Below the pieces are notes generated by a model. The model saw nothing but the letters and a program-made list of their open reading frames with translations. It had not been told where the DNA came from and ran no database searches. The position numbers were made by a program, and so were the translations under genes. From positions 806,001 through 870,000 of the forward strand of contig NC_057370.1 in NCBI RefSeq assembly GCF_016906535.1: a DNA stretch of 64,000 bases. Direction: 5' to 3'. This DNA comes from Rhizoctonia solani. Its lineage: Eukaryota > Basidiomycota > Agaricomycetes > Cantharellales > Ceratobasidiaceae. This document shows positions 23,750-35,412 of the stretch, piece by piece (positions within the stretch are counted from its first letter, which is position 1; each line of letters opens with the position of its first letter).

Positions 23750-26621
23750 GTTTGGAAGCGAGAGTGAGGATTTAGGAAGAAGTAGCAGTGTTATGAAGGC
23801 TATCTGGAATGATACAAAGCTCGAATATCGGTGCTGATGGTGAAGTTTGAATGTACCCCACTCTATTTATGCGTTGTTGAAAGTCTTCTCATTGATACCG
23901 GGCCAAGCGAATTTTGCCGTTAGCGGAACAACCGAAACATCTGGATGCTGGCTAATGGACAATATGCTTCTGCCACCTCATACTTCTAAACCATGAAAGC
24001 GCATCATGTTATTTTCACCATGGTCAAAGGCTCAGAGTCATCTCAACGAATTCATTTGTGGGGTAGATTTCATTTTGGACGGGTGGCAACATGACGTGTC
24101 TGTCGATTGCACACTGTTGGCTTGGCCACACTAATGATTGGCAGAGTGCTGCTATTCTGCTTTGTGGATATTTACATAGGTTACATGCTACACTTGATTC
24201 TAGCCATGACCTTCAGGAATTTATCAGGAGGTGTTCAAGCTTTGCCTGGCTCATTAATATCAGGGCTTGGTGCAGCTGCATTTGATTCGCCCGCGCTTGG
24301 CTACGTATGTGTATTTCACGGTATGGTCAAATATGTTACATGCTTGTTTCCAGCGACAGCTTCTTGCTAACTTGACCGGTTGCGCCAGCACGGCCCCTTT
24401 CCCCGGGCCGGATTCAATCGACAATAGCTTGCTAGCACATATGAAAACACTAACACGTCAACGAAAGCTTGGCGCAACGACCAGCCGGAGAAGGCAAATA
24501 GATCGCGGTTGTACGTGCTAAGCGAATAGGTTCTGTTTATTTCATTGATTGGGTACAGGGCCACCAACGCGACTCGGGTGTAGTATTCATATTGCACCAA
24601 ATTTGGATGTACATGGCGTTGATAATCCCACAATGGTCTGTTTTACCAAAATCATATCTAGGGTAGATTGAGGTGTACCCGAATTCTTGCTCTTGTAGTA
24701 GTGTGTGCTTACTTCCTCTACATTGTCATCCTTCTTGATCTTACATCCTTGACCGCGCCGCATGTCCCAGTGCGACCCCACCGCCCTTATGGCCATAAAG
24801 TCCCCTGAATTGAGTGGCCTGTCACCATACTTATCGGGTTTCTCTATCTATGTTTTTATCAGCACTTATATATTTTCTGCATTGATACTCTTTTTTCCAT
24901 AGCTCTTTCGTTTTCATAAGGGCATATGCATACCCAGGACTTGCAGAGCTCTACACGCGATCACGTAACAATTGGTCGATCCCTCATTGACTGTCTTCAT
25001 GTCAGAATTCTTGATTCCACGGGCAATTGAACTTTACAATACATGTGTCTCTATTATACAAATACACATGCGTGTACATTATAGGCTCTGGTATTACAAG
25101 GAACCATCGGAGCCCAGGTCAAGATAATGAGCTCAGCTAGATCGATTTTATCGGTCATTTGAACTTGTTGCTTTTAACACGTGGTGTTTTTTAAAAATTA
25201 TAAATCATACTCAACTACTCGCTAGCTCATGCTGAAGCCTTATCTTTTTACTCGAAGAAGCTGCTGCCTACTGAGTACCCCGCACATACACCACCATGAC
25301 TACCGACAGTACAAGACCAACAGTACCTCGAGCGTTAAGACAGATCGTCGTGGTTTCCCAACAATTATCAGTAGCCTAGTAGCTTAGGAAGCATCAGAAC
25401 GGACTTGCCCGCTTTAACCTGGCTCACCACCTCCCACGCCATCGGTGATCTTGAGACAAGTCACGGTGGTATCAATAACTCCGAAATAAGATCATCTATG
25501 CATTCGCCTGGAATAACTGTGCAATAAAAGCAGGCCTAAACTACCGCTGGAACATTTTACTCGGCTAGCTTACCAACTACTCTGGTGCTCTTATCAGCCA
25601 AGCTTCCGTAAAGAATCACCTGTCTAATGACTTTTGTCAACACGCACTGCCACTACAGCATCACCAGGTGCACTTGAATACACAAATGGGATCAATTCGG
25701 ATTAAGATAATGTGTGATGTCTGGGCAACCCCACACTGGCATCCACAAGCATGATAGAGCGTGTCTATTTGAAATTTGTGGGAATCATGTAACATTCGAC
25801 CCCATGTAATGTTGCTGTGCTGTTCCACGGACAGATTTACGCGAATACACATCTTCTACCTGATCAGGAGCTTTTCGGACTCGTTATTAATTCGCGACTA
25901 GCCGAGCTTCATATGAACATTGAATCATCGTTGTACTCCTGAACACAGTACGACACAACCTAGCCATTTTACCAAAGGCCGGGATGGCTGTTCCCCAAGA
26001 CTTCGTTCTCCAGCGTCGTAATACCCTTACATCAATGGGTATGAAGTGATAAGTCGAACTCGTGGAAGACTGCTCTGCTTAGTGACCTTTGACTATTCAA
26101 TTAAATCTTCATTTTCTCTGAAGTTCTCCAGGGTTCCCCAATCAGGCGACTTAGCTCTGGGCGCTCCAGAGGACGCTGGAGATGTTTGGAGAATTCTGTT
26201 ACAGAAATCTCTAGAGATCTCCGGAGCGCTCCGGAGAATTCTGAAGTTAAGTGGTCCTTTTGGAGAAATAGACGATTTTGTTGAGTATATGGGGATCAGT
26301 CGGATACATCGGGATGTGGGTGAAGTTGTACCAAATGGATTTGCTGCTCCTTGATCGTCTGGAGAGTGTCATCTGATATTGAGGAAGTCAAGAAATCGGG
26401 CCTTTCTCGGAGTGGCCTTCTCGGTCAATGGGGAGCTGGTAGCGATTGGACAGTGCCTGCTTGCCTTGGTACTATCCAGGCGATTAGTTGAACCAATGCT
26501 AATGGGCTTTCGACGAATTCTAATTTCGAACAGAGAGCCGTGACCGTACTCTAGGGTATATAGCAAGCACTCTCCCCTCAAAACGCTGAGGGACTAACTC
26601 AGGCCGAACGAGTCTTCTGGG
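23750..26621. other. Long gene-poor region
   Basis: 2.9 kb without a gene I can support. Left end: pectate lyase promoter. Right end: GH7 gene 2 promoter with TATATA at 26557-26562. A cluster of GGAG/CTCC motifs with a perfect palindrome lies at 26140-26250. The central part is AT-rich with only short frames. Confidence 0.4.
26218..26237. repeat. Perfect 20-bp palindrome within a GGAG/CTCC cluster
   Basis: TCTCCGGAGCGCTCCGGAGA is its own reverse complement. It sits among several GCTCCAGAGG and GGAGAATTCT copies. The core GGAGCGCTCC recurs at 39.46-39.62 kb. Confidence 0.6.
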
Positions 26622-28018
26622 ATGGTCTTCACTACACTTTTAATCTCATCGATATTATCTCTTGCCTCTGCACAGCGGGGTGGTGTCCATGTTTTAGAGA
26701 AGCACCCTACACTTGCCTGGGAGTTATGCACCAAGTCAAGTGGGTGTCAAGCCCAATCTCAAGGGGGAGTTGTGCTCGATGCCAACTGGCGTTGGGTTCA
26801 CGATGCCAGTGGGTATTCAAACTGTATTACTGGAAACACCTGGGACCCGTCGGTGTGCTCTGACCCAATAAGTTGCGCAAAAAGATGCGCAATTGACGGG
26901 GCCGACTACACTTCTACCTTTGGTATTACCACATCTGGCACCACTCTCTCACTCAAGCATACCTATAGCACTCTCAAATCTGGCGCTCGTGTCTACCTGA
27001 TGGCCAACGATTCTAGTTATCAAACATTCAAGCTTAAAAACCGAGAGCTCACGTTCGAAGTGGATACTTCTAATCTTTCGTGTGGCCTTAATAGCGCGCT
27101 TTACTTTGTTCAGATGGACGCCGACGGTGGTATCGCCAAGTATCCCACCAATAAAGCGGGTGCCAAGTACGGAACCGGATACTGCGACGCTAAGTGTCCT
27201 CGAAACCTTCGCTTTATCAACGGCGAGGTGAGTACTACCCGTGCCTATCGAAAATGAATGCACTAAATCGCCCTACAGGCAAATCTACTTGATTGGAAAT
27301 CTTCACCTTGGGATCCAGACGAAGTTACAGGTCGCTACGGTGCTTGCTGCAGCGAGGTGGATGTATGGAATGCTAACTCCTTCTCTACCGCGTATATCGC
27401 CAACCCTTGTCCCGTACAAGAGCTGACTCGCTGCTCCGACCGGAATGTGCCAGCTACTGTGATCAAGATGGTTGTGACTTCAATCCATACCGCCTAGGGA
27501 ACCTCACCTATTACGGGAACGGCATGACCATTGACACTAAGCAAAGTATAACTGTTGTCACTCAGTTCATCACCGCCGACAATACCACAACCGGGGCGCT
27601 CCGCGAGATTCGTCGTCTATACATCAAGGATGGCAAAGTTGTTCAAAACTCCAAAAGCACCGTTCCCGGACTATCCGGCTATGATTCTATCACCGAAGAT
27701 TATTGTTCAACTCAAAAGGCCGTATTCAACGATCCCAATACGTTTGATACCAAGGGGGGCTTCGGAACACTTGATGATGCGTTGGACTCGGGATTGGTGT
27801 TAGCTATAAGTATCGGTGGCCAAAACGCCAACCAAAACCGATGGCTCGATGGTAGCTATCCACCCGATCGTTCAACATCCCAGCCTGGCGTTTCTCGGGG
27901 TGCTTGTCCATATCCATGGGAAAGCATACCGCACCTTCCGGTCGAACCACATCCCACAGCATCTGTTAAGTTTTCTAATCTAAGGTTTGGAGACATTGGG
28001 ACAACGTACTCTGTGTAG
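26622..28018 (+). pseudogene. Degenerate GH7-like gene lacking the acid/base Glu
   Basis: A paralog of the GH7 gene at 20.8 kb, with the same single intron position (after INGE, about 27228-27278) and an intact signal peptide ([18 protein letters not shown]). The catalytic block reads EVDVWNAN instead of E-x-D-x-WEAN: the nucleophile Glu and Asp remain, but the acid/base Glu is Asn (AAT at about 27370-27375). The [13 protein letters not shown] loop has become ISIGGQNANQNRWLD, losing the conserved Trp and Asp pair. There is also a frame break near 27445 (CSDR in one frame, ECASYCDQDGCDF in the next), equal to one missing base. Loss of catalytic residues and of frame together point to a pseudogene or a non-catalytic relative. 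If the frame break is only an assembly error, a secreted inactive GH7 is still implied. Confidence 0.8.
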
Positions 28019-28371
28019 CATTGCACGTCCCTAGAATTGACTGGACGGCTGCTTAGAGATATACTGCTCATTGTATAAAGCCCAATAAAATAGAACTGAC
28101 TCCCAATCTTTCGCTGAATACCACACAATAGTTAGTCGAAACAGAGGAAGGTCTGGGCTATTGTCGCGGCGTCTGGAAGCAATATAAGCTTGCTGGCCAT
28201 GGGTGGGATTGAAACAGAGTTCGCGATGTACTTATTTGCAAATTGTCCCACTTTTACATTGCCAGTAAACAAAAGAAAAGATAAAACTACTACGGATTGT
28301 TGATGGATAGTTAAAGCCAACATGTAGCCACTACAGGAGTATCAGTTGTTTCGAGTTCGTTCCAGGAGTTT
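28019..28371. other. Convergent intergenic region
   Basis: Nothing seen beyond 3' flanks. Confidence 0.5.
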
Positions 28372-29773
28372 TTAAACTTGAGGGATATTAGGATGTGGTG
28401 GTTGACCCGTAGTTCCTTGGGACTGATATGAGTATGGAAGCGATTGAGCGTAGTGTTCCGACATAGGTCCACTTGGAAATGTTGATGGCGTGCTAAGAAA
28501 TAATAAGCAATGGGTACCGTGTAATGTGTGACCAACATACCTCGGGTAGTATGGTTTATATTCCGAGTTGGGAGTGCTAGGTTGATACGGAGCTGCATGC
28601 CCTGCAATCGGAGTGGCTAGATTAGGCTGTGCGGCCATCTGCTGGTTCTGACTAGGCCTGGGATTATTGATAGTTGGCTCTTGCTGTTTGCGTTTGCGCA
28701 CGAGAACAAATGCGATGAGGCAGATGAGAACAATTCCCAACACGCCTCCTATAACGCCTCCAACGATAGCACCTGTGTTCGAACTCGACTGGGATTGGGT
28801 CATCGTGGGATTGGGATTCACATCAGTTGCTGTGGAATTAGGGCCGGTCGAAGTGGGTGCGGCAATGGCGGAAGATTCGGGCCCTTTGGAAAAGAGTTAG
28901 ATGGGCTATGCAATGATTCTAGGGACGTACCCGAATTTTGAGATGCTATGTGCCCAGTGAATCAGATTTTGACTTTATCACTTATAAAGTATACATGAAC
29001 GTACCCATCGCGGATCGAAATTGCCGCTGTTTGTAAAATCGTAATATGCCCACGATGGAACAGTCACGCCCTTAGGTAAAGGTATAGGGTACTTTCCAAC
29101 AGTGATCATGCTAGGAGGACAGCTCGCCATCCACTGACCCCAACTTGAAACGGTCGTTCAAGCGGGTAATTATATACCATTTTGGCAAATGACTTACCTC
29201 CCAAAGGCCTTTCCTTGGCATAGAGCGCAGGCCGACATGAGGTTCCACATCACCGAGTTACAACTTTCTCTCATATTTTAGTAGGATTCATCCATCAGCT
29301 TGCGGTTTCACCCACAGGCAGTTATTGGCTGCATCGTTGTCGAAGCCATACTAGTCACCGGAATATGATTAGTTCAGACAAAAATATCACGCATTTAGTC
29401 ACGCTTACAGGACCATCACCAGAGAGTGCTTCAACTTTGAAGGCTGAGGTGATATCCCACGATCAGTGGCTAATTTAAATTGAGAATGAACATGTGACAC
29501 ACTGTTATCCGTCGTGCATTGAGCACCAAGGTAAGCGCCAACCAGGCAAACACTCTGGCCTCGGGAGTTGAAAAACTTGGCAAATGCTTTAGGCCAGGCT
29601 GCATTTAAAATATCGATGGCCTCACCCAAGACATATCGGCACAACTTGCATTCGTCCACTACCAATCAATATCAATTAGCTGAAGAAATGACATCAACCA
29701 TATTATAGCTTACTGGTACTGCAATAGCTGAAGCGACGAAAAAAGCGGTAGCAGCAATAAGGTGCCCGATCAT
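28372..29773 (-). CDS. Cysteine-rich secreted domain, single-pass membrane protein (Agaricomycete surface-protein type)
   Basis: The start at 29773 gives a signal peptide (MIGHLIAATAFFVASAIAVP). Lumenal exons then encode DECKLCRYVLGEAIDIL, a Cys-containing block CNSVMWNLMSACALCQGKAF, and WGQWMASCPPSMITVGKYP followed by VPSWAYYDFTNSGNFD. A Ser/Thr-rich stalk precedes one membrane helix (GAIVGGVIGGVLGIVLICLI) and a basic stop-transfer RKRK. The cytoplasmic tail is Pro/Gln/Tyr-rich and ends PPHPNIPQV; an intron near 28500-28545 joins YYPR/S to TPSTFPSG. The N-x-MS-ACA-CQG and WAY motifs are, to my knowledge, typical of a large uncharacterised family in mushrooms and relatives. It resembles a wall sensor in layout only. 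Exon borders in the ectodomain are partly uncertain. Confidence 0.72.
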
Positions 29774-31990
29774 GGTAAAGGGGTGGTGAAGTGGACCAAC
29801 CTGAACTTGCCTTCGCGTTTTAAGGCCATAGAGCCAAACGCGGTGCCAAGAGCGCAAGCCCCCTGGCAGCGTGTCGATGATCCTATTCACTTGGTGCCTG
29901 AAGTGCCTAGCTAGGCAATTGTTATATAAAAATCAAGTCATCTGAGCATTATTGAAGTTGCTTTGCCCTTGACCCACTACGGTCTTCTGTGATGACCGAG
30001 GGACTGTCGAGGGTATACATAAGTTCGAAAGGAGATACCAAGGTGGTTCGACGCTACACATCTATGATAATTTATGCGTGGCATGTTGTCAGCCGTGCGT
30101 ATTAGGGAACTACACCGAAATCCTTGGCGCCTTGACTAGTTATAACGCCCGCTTTCTCTTTGGTTGTGGTGGACTTGTGGAATCGTAGCTTGCCATAGGA
30201 CGTATCAAACTGGACGAGACGCACGGGGTTTCATGTGGATTTCAGGATCGGTCGGCTCCCTTGCGGCTCCATATTTTCTTACACTTCTCTAAGATAAAGA
30301 GAAAAGGACCATCAGTGGATGCTAGTACGAGACGGTCTGTGAGTTTGCTTTGGTGGGCGGCATATATCACGATCCATTGGGAAGCTATTGTGCGCAGATT
30401 GCATGAGGTCCAGTCCATATTTGCCTCAGGGCAGTACTTCTGACTGTTGTGTTCAGAAACCCACGCGACATGTTCGTGGTTTGTTCTGGCTCACTCATAA
30501 AGAGTGTGTAGCGCTCGGATGATCTATCATAAGCAGGATGTGGTCCAGCAAAAGCTAGTTTTCAATGCAAGTGCTCTACCGGCACCGTAGGAATAGAATA
30601 TTAATATATACTACACACCACTAATGTCTTGCAGCTTCAACAAATAACCCACATACGATTAACTTAACTAGTAATAAAGGGTGAGATCATCACATCTCTG
30701 ACACAGCAACATTTCTGCATGTAGGAGCTTGCTCGCATTTAATCGAGGTAATATGTGACATTTCGAAGATCGGAAAGATTGAGAATATATCCCATGGTAT
30801 GATAGGTTCAGGTCAAAAGGTTGATACATATATGTCGGAACTGATGCCACTATCTTCATATAGTGCGATTAGCGTTAGTAAACTGGCTATGTACTAAGTA
30901 AGGACATCCAATCTTGCGATGGCCTACGTCATAAAATATTAACTCAAACAGGAAACGGCCCGTCCCAAGACCACTGAACTTGCCTCGCTTTATACATTCA
31001 AATACTCGCTCGCCCCACTAACAGGAGTTTTAGCGGCTCTAGATAGGGGTCATGTTGTTACTAGTACGCCGAGTTCACCCCGTGATTTCGGGGATACGAC
31101 TCTGTTTGAGTTTGTACATTGTACCCAAAACAATTTTATGATCTGAATCAGTGTGAACCATGGTGGTACAACCATAAGCCAAGACGTGCCGTCCCAGAAT
31201 ATGACTCATTCGACCTCTCATGAAGATGCTAAAATGGCCTAAAATGCGGTCATGGTGGCTGAGAATACATTTTCAAACCGAATGCATTGGTAACGTGCAA
31301 CTTAATGAGCCGCGGATTGGAGCGAGTCTCACTTCAAATCCTGAGAGTGATCTTACAGAAGTAAGGTGAGAAACATTAATTAAGAATGCAAAGGAAGCCG
31401 TGGGAAAGTTGACTCAGCTAGGGTCTATCCAGCCTTAAGCGCTGATGTAGGTGAGCGGGAAAACACAGTACCAGGTACACCCACCCAGAGGCACGATGGG
31501 TCGTAAAGCTAGTAGTTAAAATTCAGATCCCACCACAGGATCTCGCGGCTCACCTCCATTAGTTTTTAGTCATGAACCACCTTTTATCATGAGGCATGCG
31601 TGCCCTTATGGCCTCACGTCACCCGCCCTTATAGGTCTTCACGGCCCTCCCGAGTCGTCCTATCTCTTTTACACGATTCTCTGTGTCTGTTTCTGTTTTC
31701 TCTCTCCCTATCTCTTAGAGTAGTTTGGCTCAGTTCTGCGAGCGGTCTCCCTTGCCCGCATATAGCTCCCCAAGTATGAAAAACATGGGGCACGCGTCTA
31801 TATTAATTCGATTTGATATTCGACTCTAAATTTGACAAAATCGAGGTGACGGGCCCTTCTTATAATTACCACACACTGTCCATCACCACATTTATTCAAT
31901 GACGTACAATTCCGAATTACTAATACAATATAGACAATAATACAACTATAAGCCAAATAGTACATTCCACATAGTGTTGCTATAGCTTCA
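29774..31990. other. Gene-poor region
   Basis: 2.2 kb without supported genes. Around 31.3-31.9 kb the sequence changes character (pyrimidine-rich with CCCTTATGGCC, ending TTATAATTACCACACA) and could be a solo LTR or other mobile-element remnant, but I could not define ends or target-site duplications. Confidence 0.35.
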
Positions 31991-33078
31991 TCATTGCAGT
32001 TTTAACGAGATTAACAAGTCTCTTCCGATGAGGAACCCTAGCACTGGTCTCAGAATCCCTCGGGTGTCCCTCGGCATGTAAGAGACATATGTCTCCTGTC
32101 TCGCATAGGCATTCCATCTCATCTCCACGCTCAATAAAGTTTGGATACCTCCGATATTGACCATCGAAAGAGCGGGACGAGTCGGAATTATCACTCGAGT
32201 CGTGAGCGGTATCCGAGGAGGTACGGGAGCTGGTGAATCTAGGCAGGAAGAAGCGTTTTGACTTGGGCTTCGTTCTTGATTTAAGAGCGAGTTCCCTTGT
32301 GCCTTCTGAGCGGGGTACCGGTCGTGGTTTGCTGGATTCCTTGTCATGCGAATGTGTATGGCGTTTGCGTCTGCGTTCATGTCTGGATTTAGGACCCTCG
32401 TCTTCGGTAGAATAGCCCGAGTCGTGCTCTGTTGTTTAGTTGGATATGGCAATGGCATCAAGACTTCTTCTAGCTGGGCCCCATTCGGCAGTTCCAAGCC
32501 AAATCGGTATTCCTCGACACCTTCCACAGGATATGAATGCCACTCGCTAACAATCTCGAAATTTCGAAGACGCCACTTGTTGAGCAGCTCGTTAAGAACC
32601 GGAGTGGGTGGGAGAGTAGCGCGTCCGCATCTTCGATAGTACGACGGATGTCGTTGTACTCGTTTTGGGACAGATGGCGGACGAGGGGAAGAATAATCAC
32701 ACTAAACAAGTCATGAGCTTCCTTTGGTCAAGATAGTCAGTTATAAAGTACTTGGCTGACGAGCTTTGTACAACTCACGACCACATTATCGAGGGAGCCC
32801 TCCTGGATATAACAATGTCGCCTTGCCATGGCACGGAATTCTTCAAGGAAAACGCAGGCGACGATATGAGCCTCATGCGTCACATGTAATTCTCCAGTTA
32901 ATACATCCTATGTATAGTATGTTTAGATCGAACAAACCCCAGCAGAGCTTGCAAGACTCACATAACATGGAAGAAGCTCAATAATAACCTGGGTTGCGTC
33001 GCGTTCATTTTCGGTAATAGTAGAAAAAGTAGAAAGGAGAGAATAAGCAATGAAGGGAGCACTACAGTCGAAAGACAT
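31991..33078 (-). pseudogene. Orphan family member D, interrupted by a one-base deletion
   Basis: Fourth copy of the orphan family. Exon 1, 33078-32962: MSFDCSAPFIAYSLLSTFS (member A has SLDCNAKFVAYSLLSGFG). Exon 2 starts at 32907: DVLTGELHVTHEAHIVACVF then LEEFRAMARRH. Exon 3 starts at 32721 with EAHDLFSVIILPLVRHLS, aligning residue for residue with QAGAILNIIVSPLISHLS of A. After DADALLSHPL the frame is lost near 32600. The other frame continues VLNELLNKWRLRNFEIV, matching ILNELIAAWKIRHFELF, so one base is missing in the CCGG at that point. Downstream GVEEYRFGLELP matches GVEQYHFGVKLP of A, and the frame stays open to 31991. A and D are therefore the closest pair. The tail is basic and Pro/Arg-rich. 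Confidence 0.7.
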
Positions 33079-33960
33079 TTTTCCAATTATTTTAATTATT
33101 TTAATTATTAATGAACTGCCAAGGGCAGAGTTAAGGAATATGGTAGGGCGAGGGAGATCTGCAGAGATGGCGAGAGGGTTATATAGCGCGGTTTCTAGAT
33201 TCCGATGCAAATCGAGTTCGAGGGCAGACTTTGGATGTGTATGATGGCGTTTTTCCACCATTGCTGTCGAACCATCAGTATATATAGTGGTTTGCCGGCA
33301 ACAGCATGGTGATCTACGGGACCAAGCATGCCGAGCCAATCAGAAAACCGTGCCGAGTGATCACGACAACCTTAGGCAAGCAAGCGGAAAGTCCATTGGA
33401 TGGAAGCTCGGTACTCGCATTGGTGGATAACGTATGACTGGGCGGGCAACCGTGACAGTCTACCCTGACGTTATACTTGGAACGTCAGAAGCAAGTGCAC
33501 GGAGCTCATGTCGTTTCATCCCGGTATTCTAGTACTGTGGACCAGTTCCCCAAACACTGCCTGAGAAACTAAATATCGAATAGACTGACAGACTCCTGCG
33601 TCCGATGATAAGCATCAGAGCTGTGGGGAACATTGACGTTGAAGACGACAGTCAATATGGTCACGTGCGTGGTACCCGACGCCCATTCGATACCCCGCAC
33701 CGCCGCTAAATAGTCTAGGCCTAAGTGTACATGCGTGCATACCTATTTAGTCTCTTCGCTTCACACCCGTTCCAAAGTGACGATTTCCGCTCAGTAACGT
33801 ACTCTAGCCCGTAAATAGGGGTCGTGCGTTCCACGCCAATTCTATACTTGCTGTCCAACCCCACCGGACAATGTCGGGATACTCGGGGCTGCGTTTGACT
33901 CATATTATACCAGATGCTCGATTCGGAAATTTTCAATTCATTTATGCTCGTGAGATTATG
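33079..33960. other. Intergenic
   Basis: Promoter of member D (an AATTATTTTAATTATT tract next to its start) and 3' flank of HEM12. No gene seen. Confidence 0.4.
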
Positions 33961-35250
33961 TTATACACTTGAGTATTTGTGTACACATTCCAAAAACCAC
34001 TTCAAATCCTCCGGGTCCACACCAGGGGTAATACCGTGGCCCAAGTTCGCAATCCAACCTTTGCACTTGCCATCTATACCACCCACTTTGAACCCATCAC
34101 ACATACGTTTAACCTCTCTCTCAATAGCTTCACGGCCACCGTACAGAATAGCTGGATCGATGTTGCCTTGAAGCCCTACTTTTCTCGATTGCCCACCAGT
34201 TGCAGCGATCGCAGATTCGGGAGATGTTACCCAGTCGAGACCAAGCACGTCGTAGCCGCCTTGGTCAGATCCGGTAGGGCGTGTCCTGCACCTTTGGCGA
34301 ATAATGTCATCGGAGGGATCGGGATGGGCGGGTTGTGGTTCAAGATTGTGGCGAACAGATTCGGCAATGACTTTGAGGTAAGGAAGAGAGAAAGTAGCGA
34401 AGTCATGGGGGCTCAGGTCTCCTGCGTTTGAATCAAATACTTGGAGGAGCTGATAACATTATCAAATTGGTTATAACGCGCTTAAAAATAACATATTCGA
34501 CTTACTTGCGCTCCAGCCTTGACTTGCCCTACCAAAAAGTCTACGCAAACTTTCGTGATTTTCTCCAATAACTTCTTGGACTCTTCGGGATATTTGAAGA
34601 TCCATTGCTTGGTACTTGGCAGGGACTTCGAGCTCCCAACCATATAGCACATCAATGTCCATGGAGCACCACAAAATCCGATCAACGGCACCTCTCCCTT
34701 CAAGCCTTTTCGCGTCATTGTAATCGCATCAAACACGTATCCAAGCTCTTGATCGACATCAACATTCTCACGCAATCGTTTGAGATCGAGATCATCTGGT
34801 GCAACAAGTGGTTGGGGAAAGAATGGGCCACCACCGTCATGCATCTCGACCACAAGCCCCATAGCCTGAGGGATTACGAGGATGTCGGAGAATATGATAG
34901 ATGCATCCAATAGACCAGAATAACGCCGAATAGGTTGAAGGGTGATTTCAGTTGCTAGCTCCGGCGTGCGACAGATTTCGAAAAACCCATGGATTTTCTG
35001 ACTTCTCTGAACTCTTCCTTTATGTGTTAAAGCAAAGCTCGACCGAGTTGAGCAGGATACATACCAGGAAGGTATCGCCCAGCCTGCCGCATTATCCATA
35101 CAGGCGCACGCTCAGTTGGCTCTTCTCCTTATAATAAATATGAGTAGAAGCAAAATTTTTCCCAAGGCCTGTGGTCTTACCTCTTGCTGCCCGCAAAAGA
35201 AGGTCATTCTTCAAAGGTGGAAACTGATCGTTTGCCAGGTATGAACGCAT
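33961..35250 (-). CDS. HEM12: Uroporphyrinogen decarboxylase
   Basis: Decarboxylates uroporphyrinogen III to coproporphyrinogen III in cytosolic heme synthesis. The start at 35250 ([20 protein letters not shown]) was chosen over an in-frame ATG at 35307 because fungal enzymes begin close to PxxKNDLxLRA. The next exon encodes [14 protein letters not shown], the substrate-carboxylate Arg loop. Then come [34 protein letters not shown] with the catalytic Asp, [19 protein letters not shown], and DWVTS with [15 protein letters not shown]. The C-terminus has [19 protein letters not shown] with the conserved His, then a stop at 33961. All catalytic motifs appear intact. About six introns. It is transcribed divergently from the disulfide isomerase with only 162 bp between starts. 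Confidence 0.94.
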
Positions 35251-35412
35251 GATGGCAGGGAATTGAGGGCGGCCAAGCGCTAAGCGCTTATTACTTAGGC
35301 AGAACACGTCAGGGACGGAAGCCTCTCGCCGATCGCGACTGTTTCCACTACATAGACCAGGCTATAGTCCGATACTGTGACCCCGGTTTGAAAGCTGGAT
35401 CGCTTGCTCACC
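35251..35412. promoter_or_regulatory. Bidirectional promoter between HEM12 and a disulfide isomerase
   Basis: Contains the palindrome TAAGCGCTTA at 35281-35290, preceded by another AAGCGC, so the heptamer TAAGCGC is present in both orientations, pointing at both genes. Confidence 0.5.

Noticed and set aside
30530..30600. tRNA-like segment (GTGGTCCAGCAAAAG...)
   Set aside because: No cloverleaf could be paired and no B-box matching GGTTCGANTCC is present. No tRNA was found elsewhere either.
31313..31900. Possible solo LTR
   Set aside because: Composition and ending are LTR-like, but I found no paired terminal repeat, target-site duplication, primer-binding site or coding remnants, so I list it only as a possibility in the intergenic entry.
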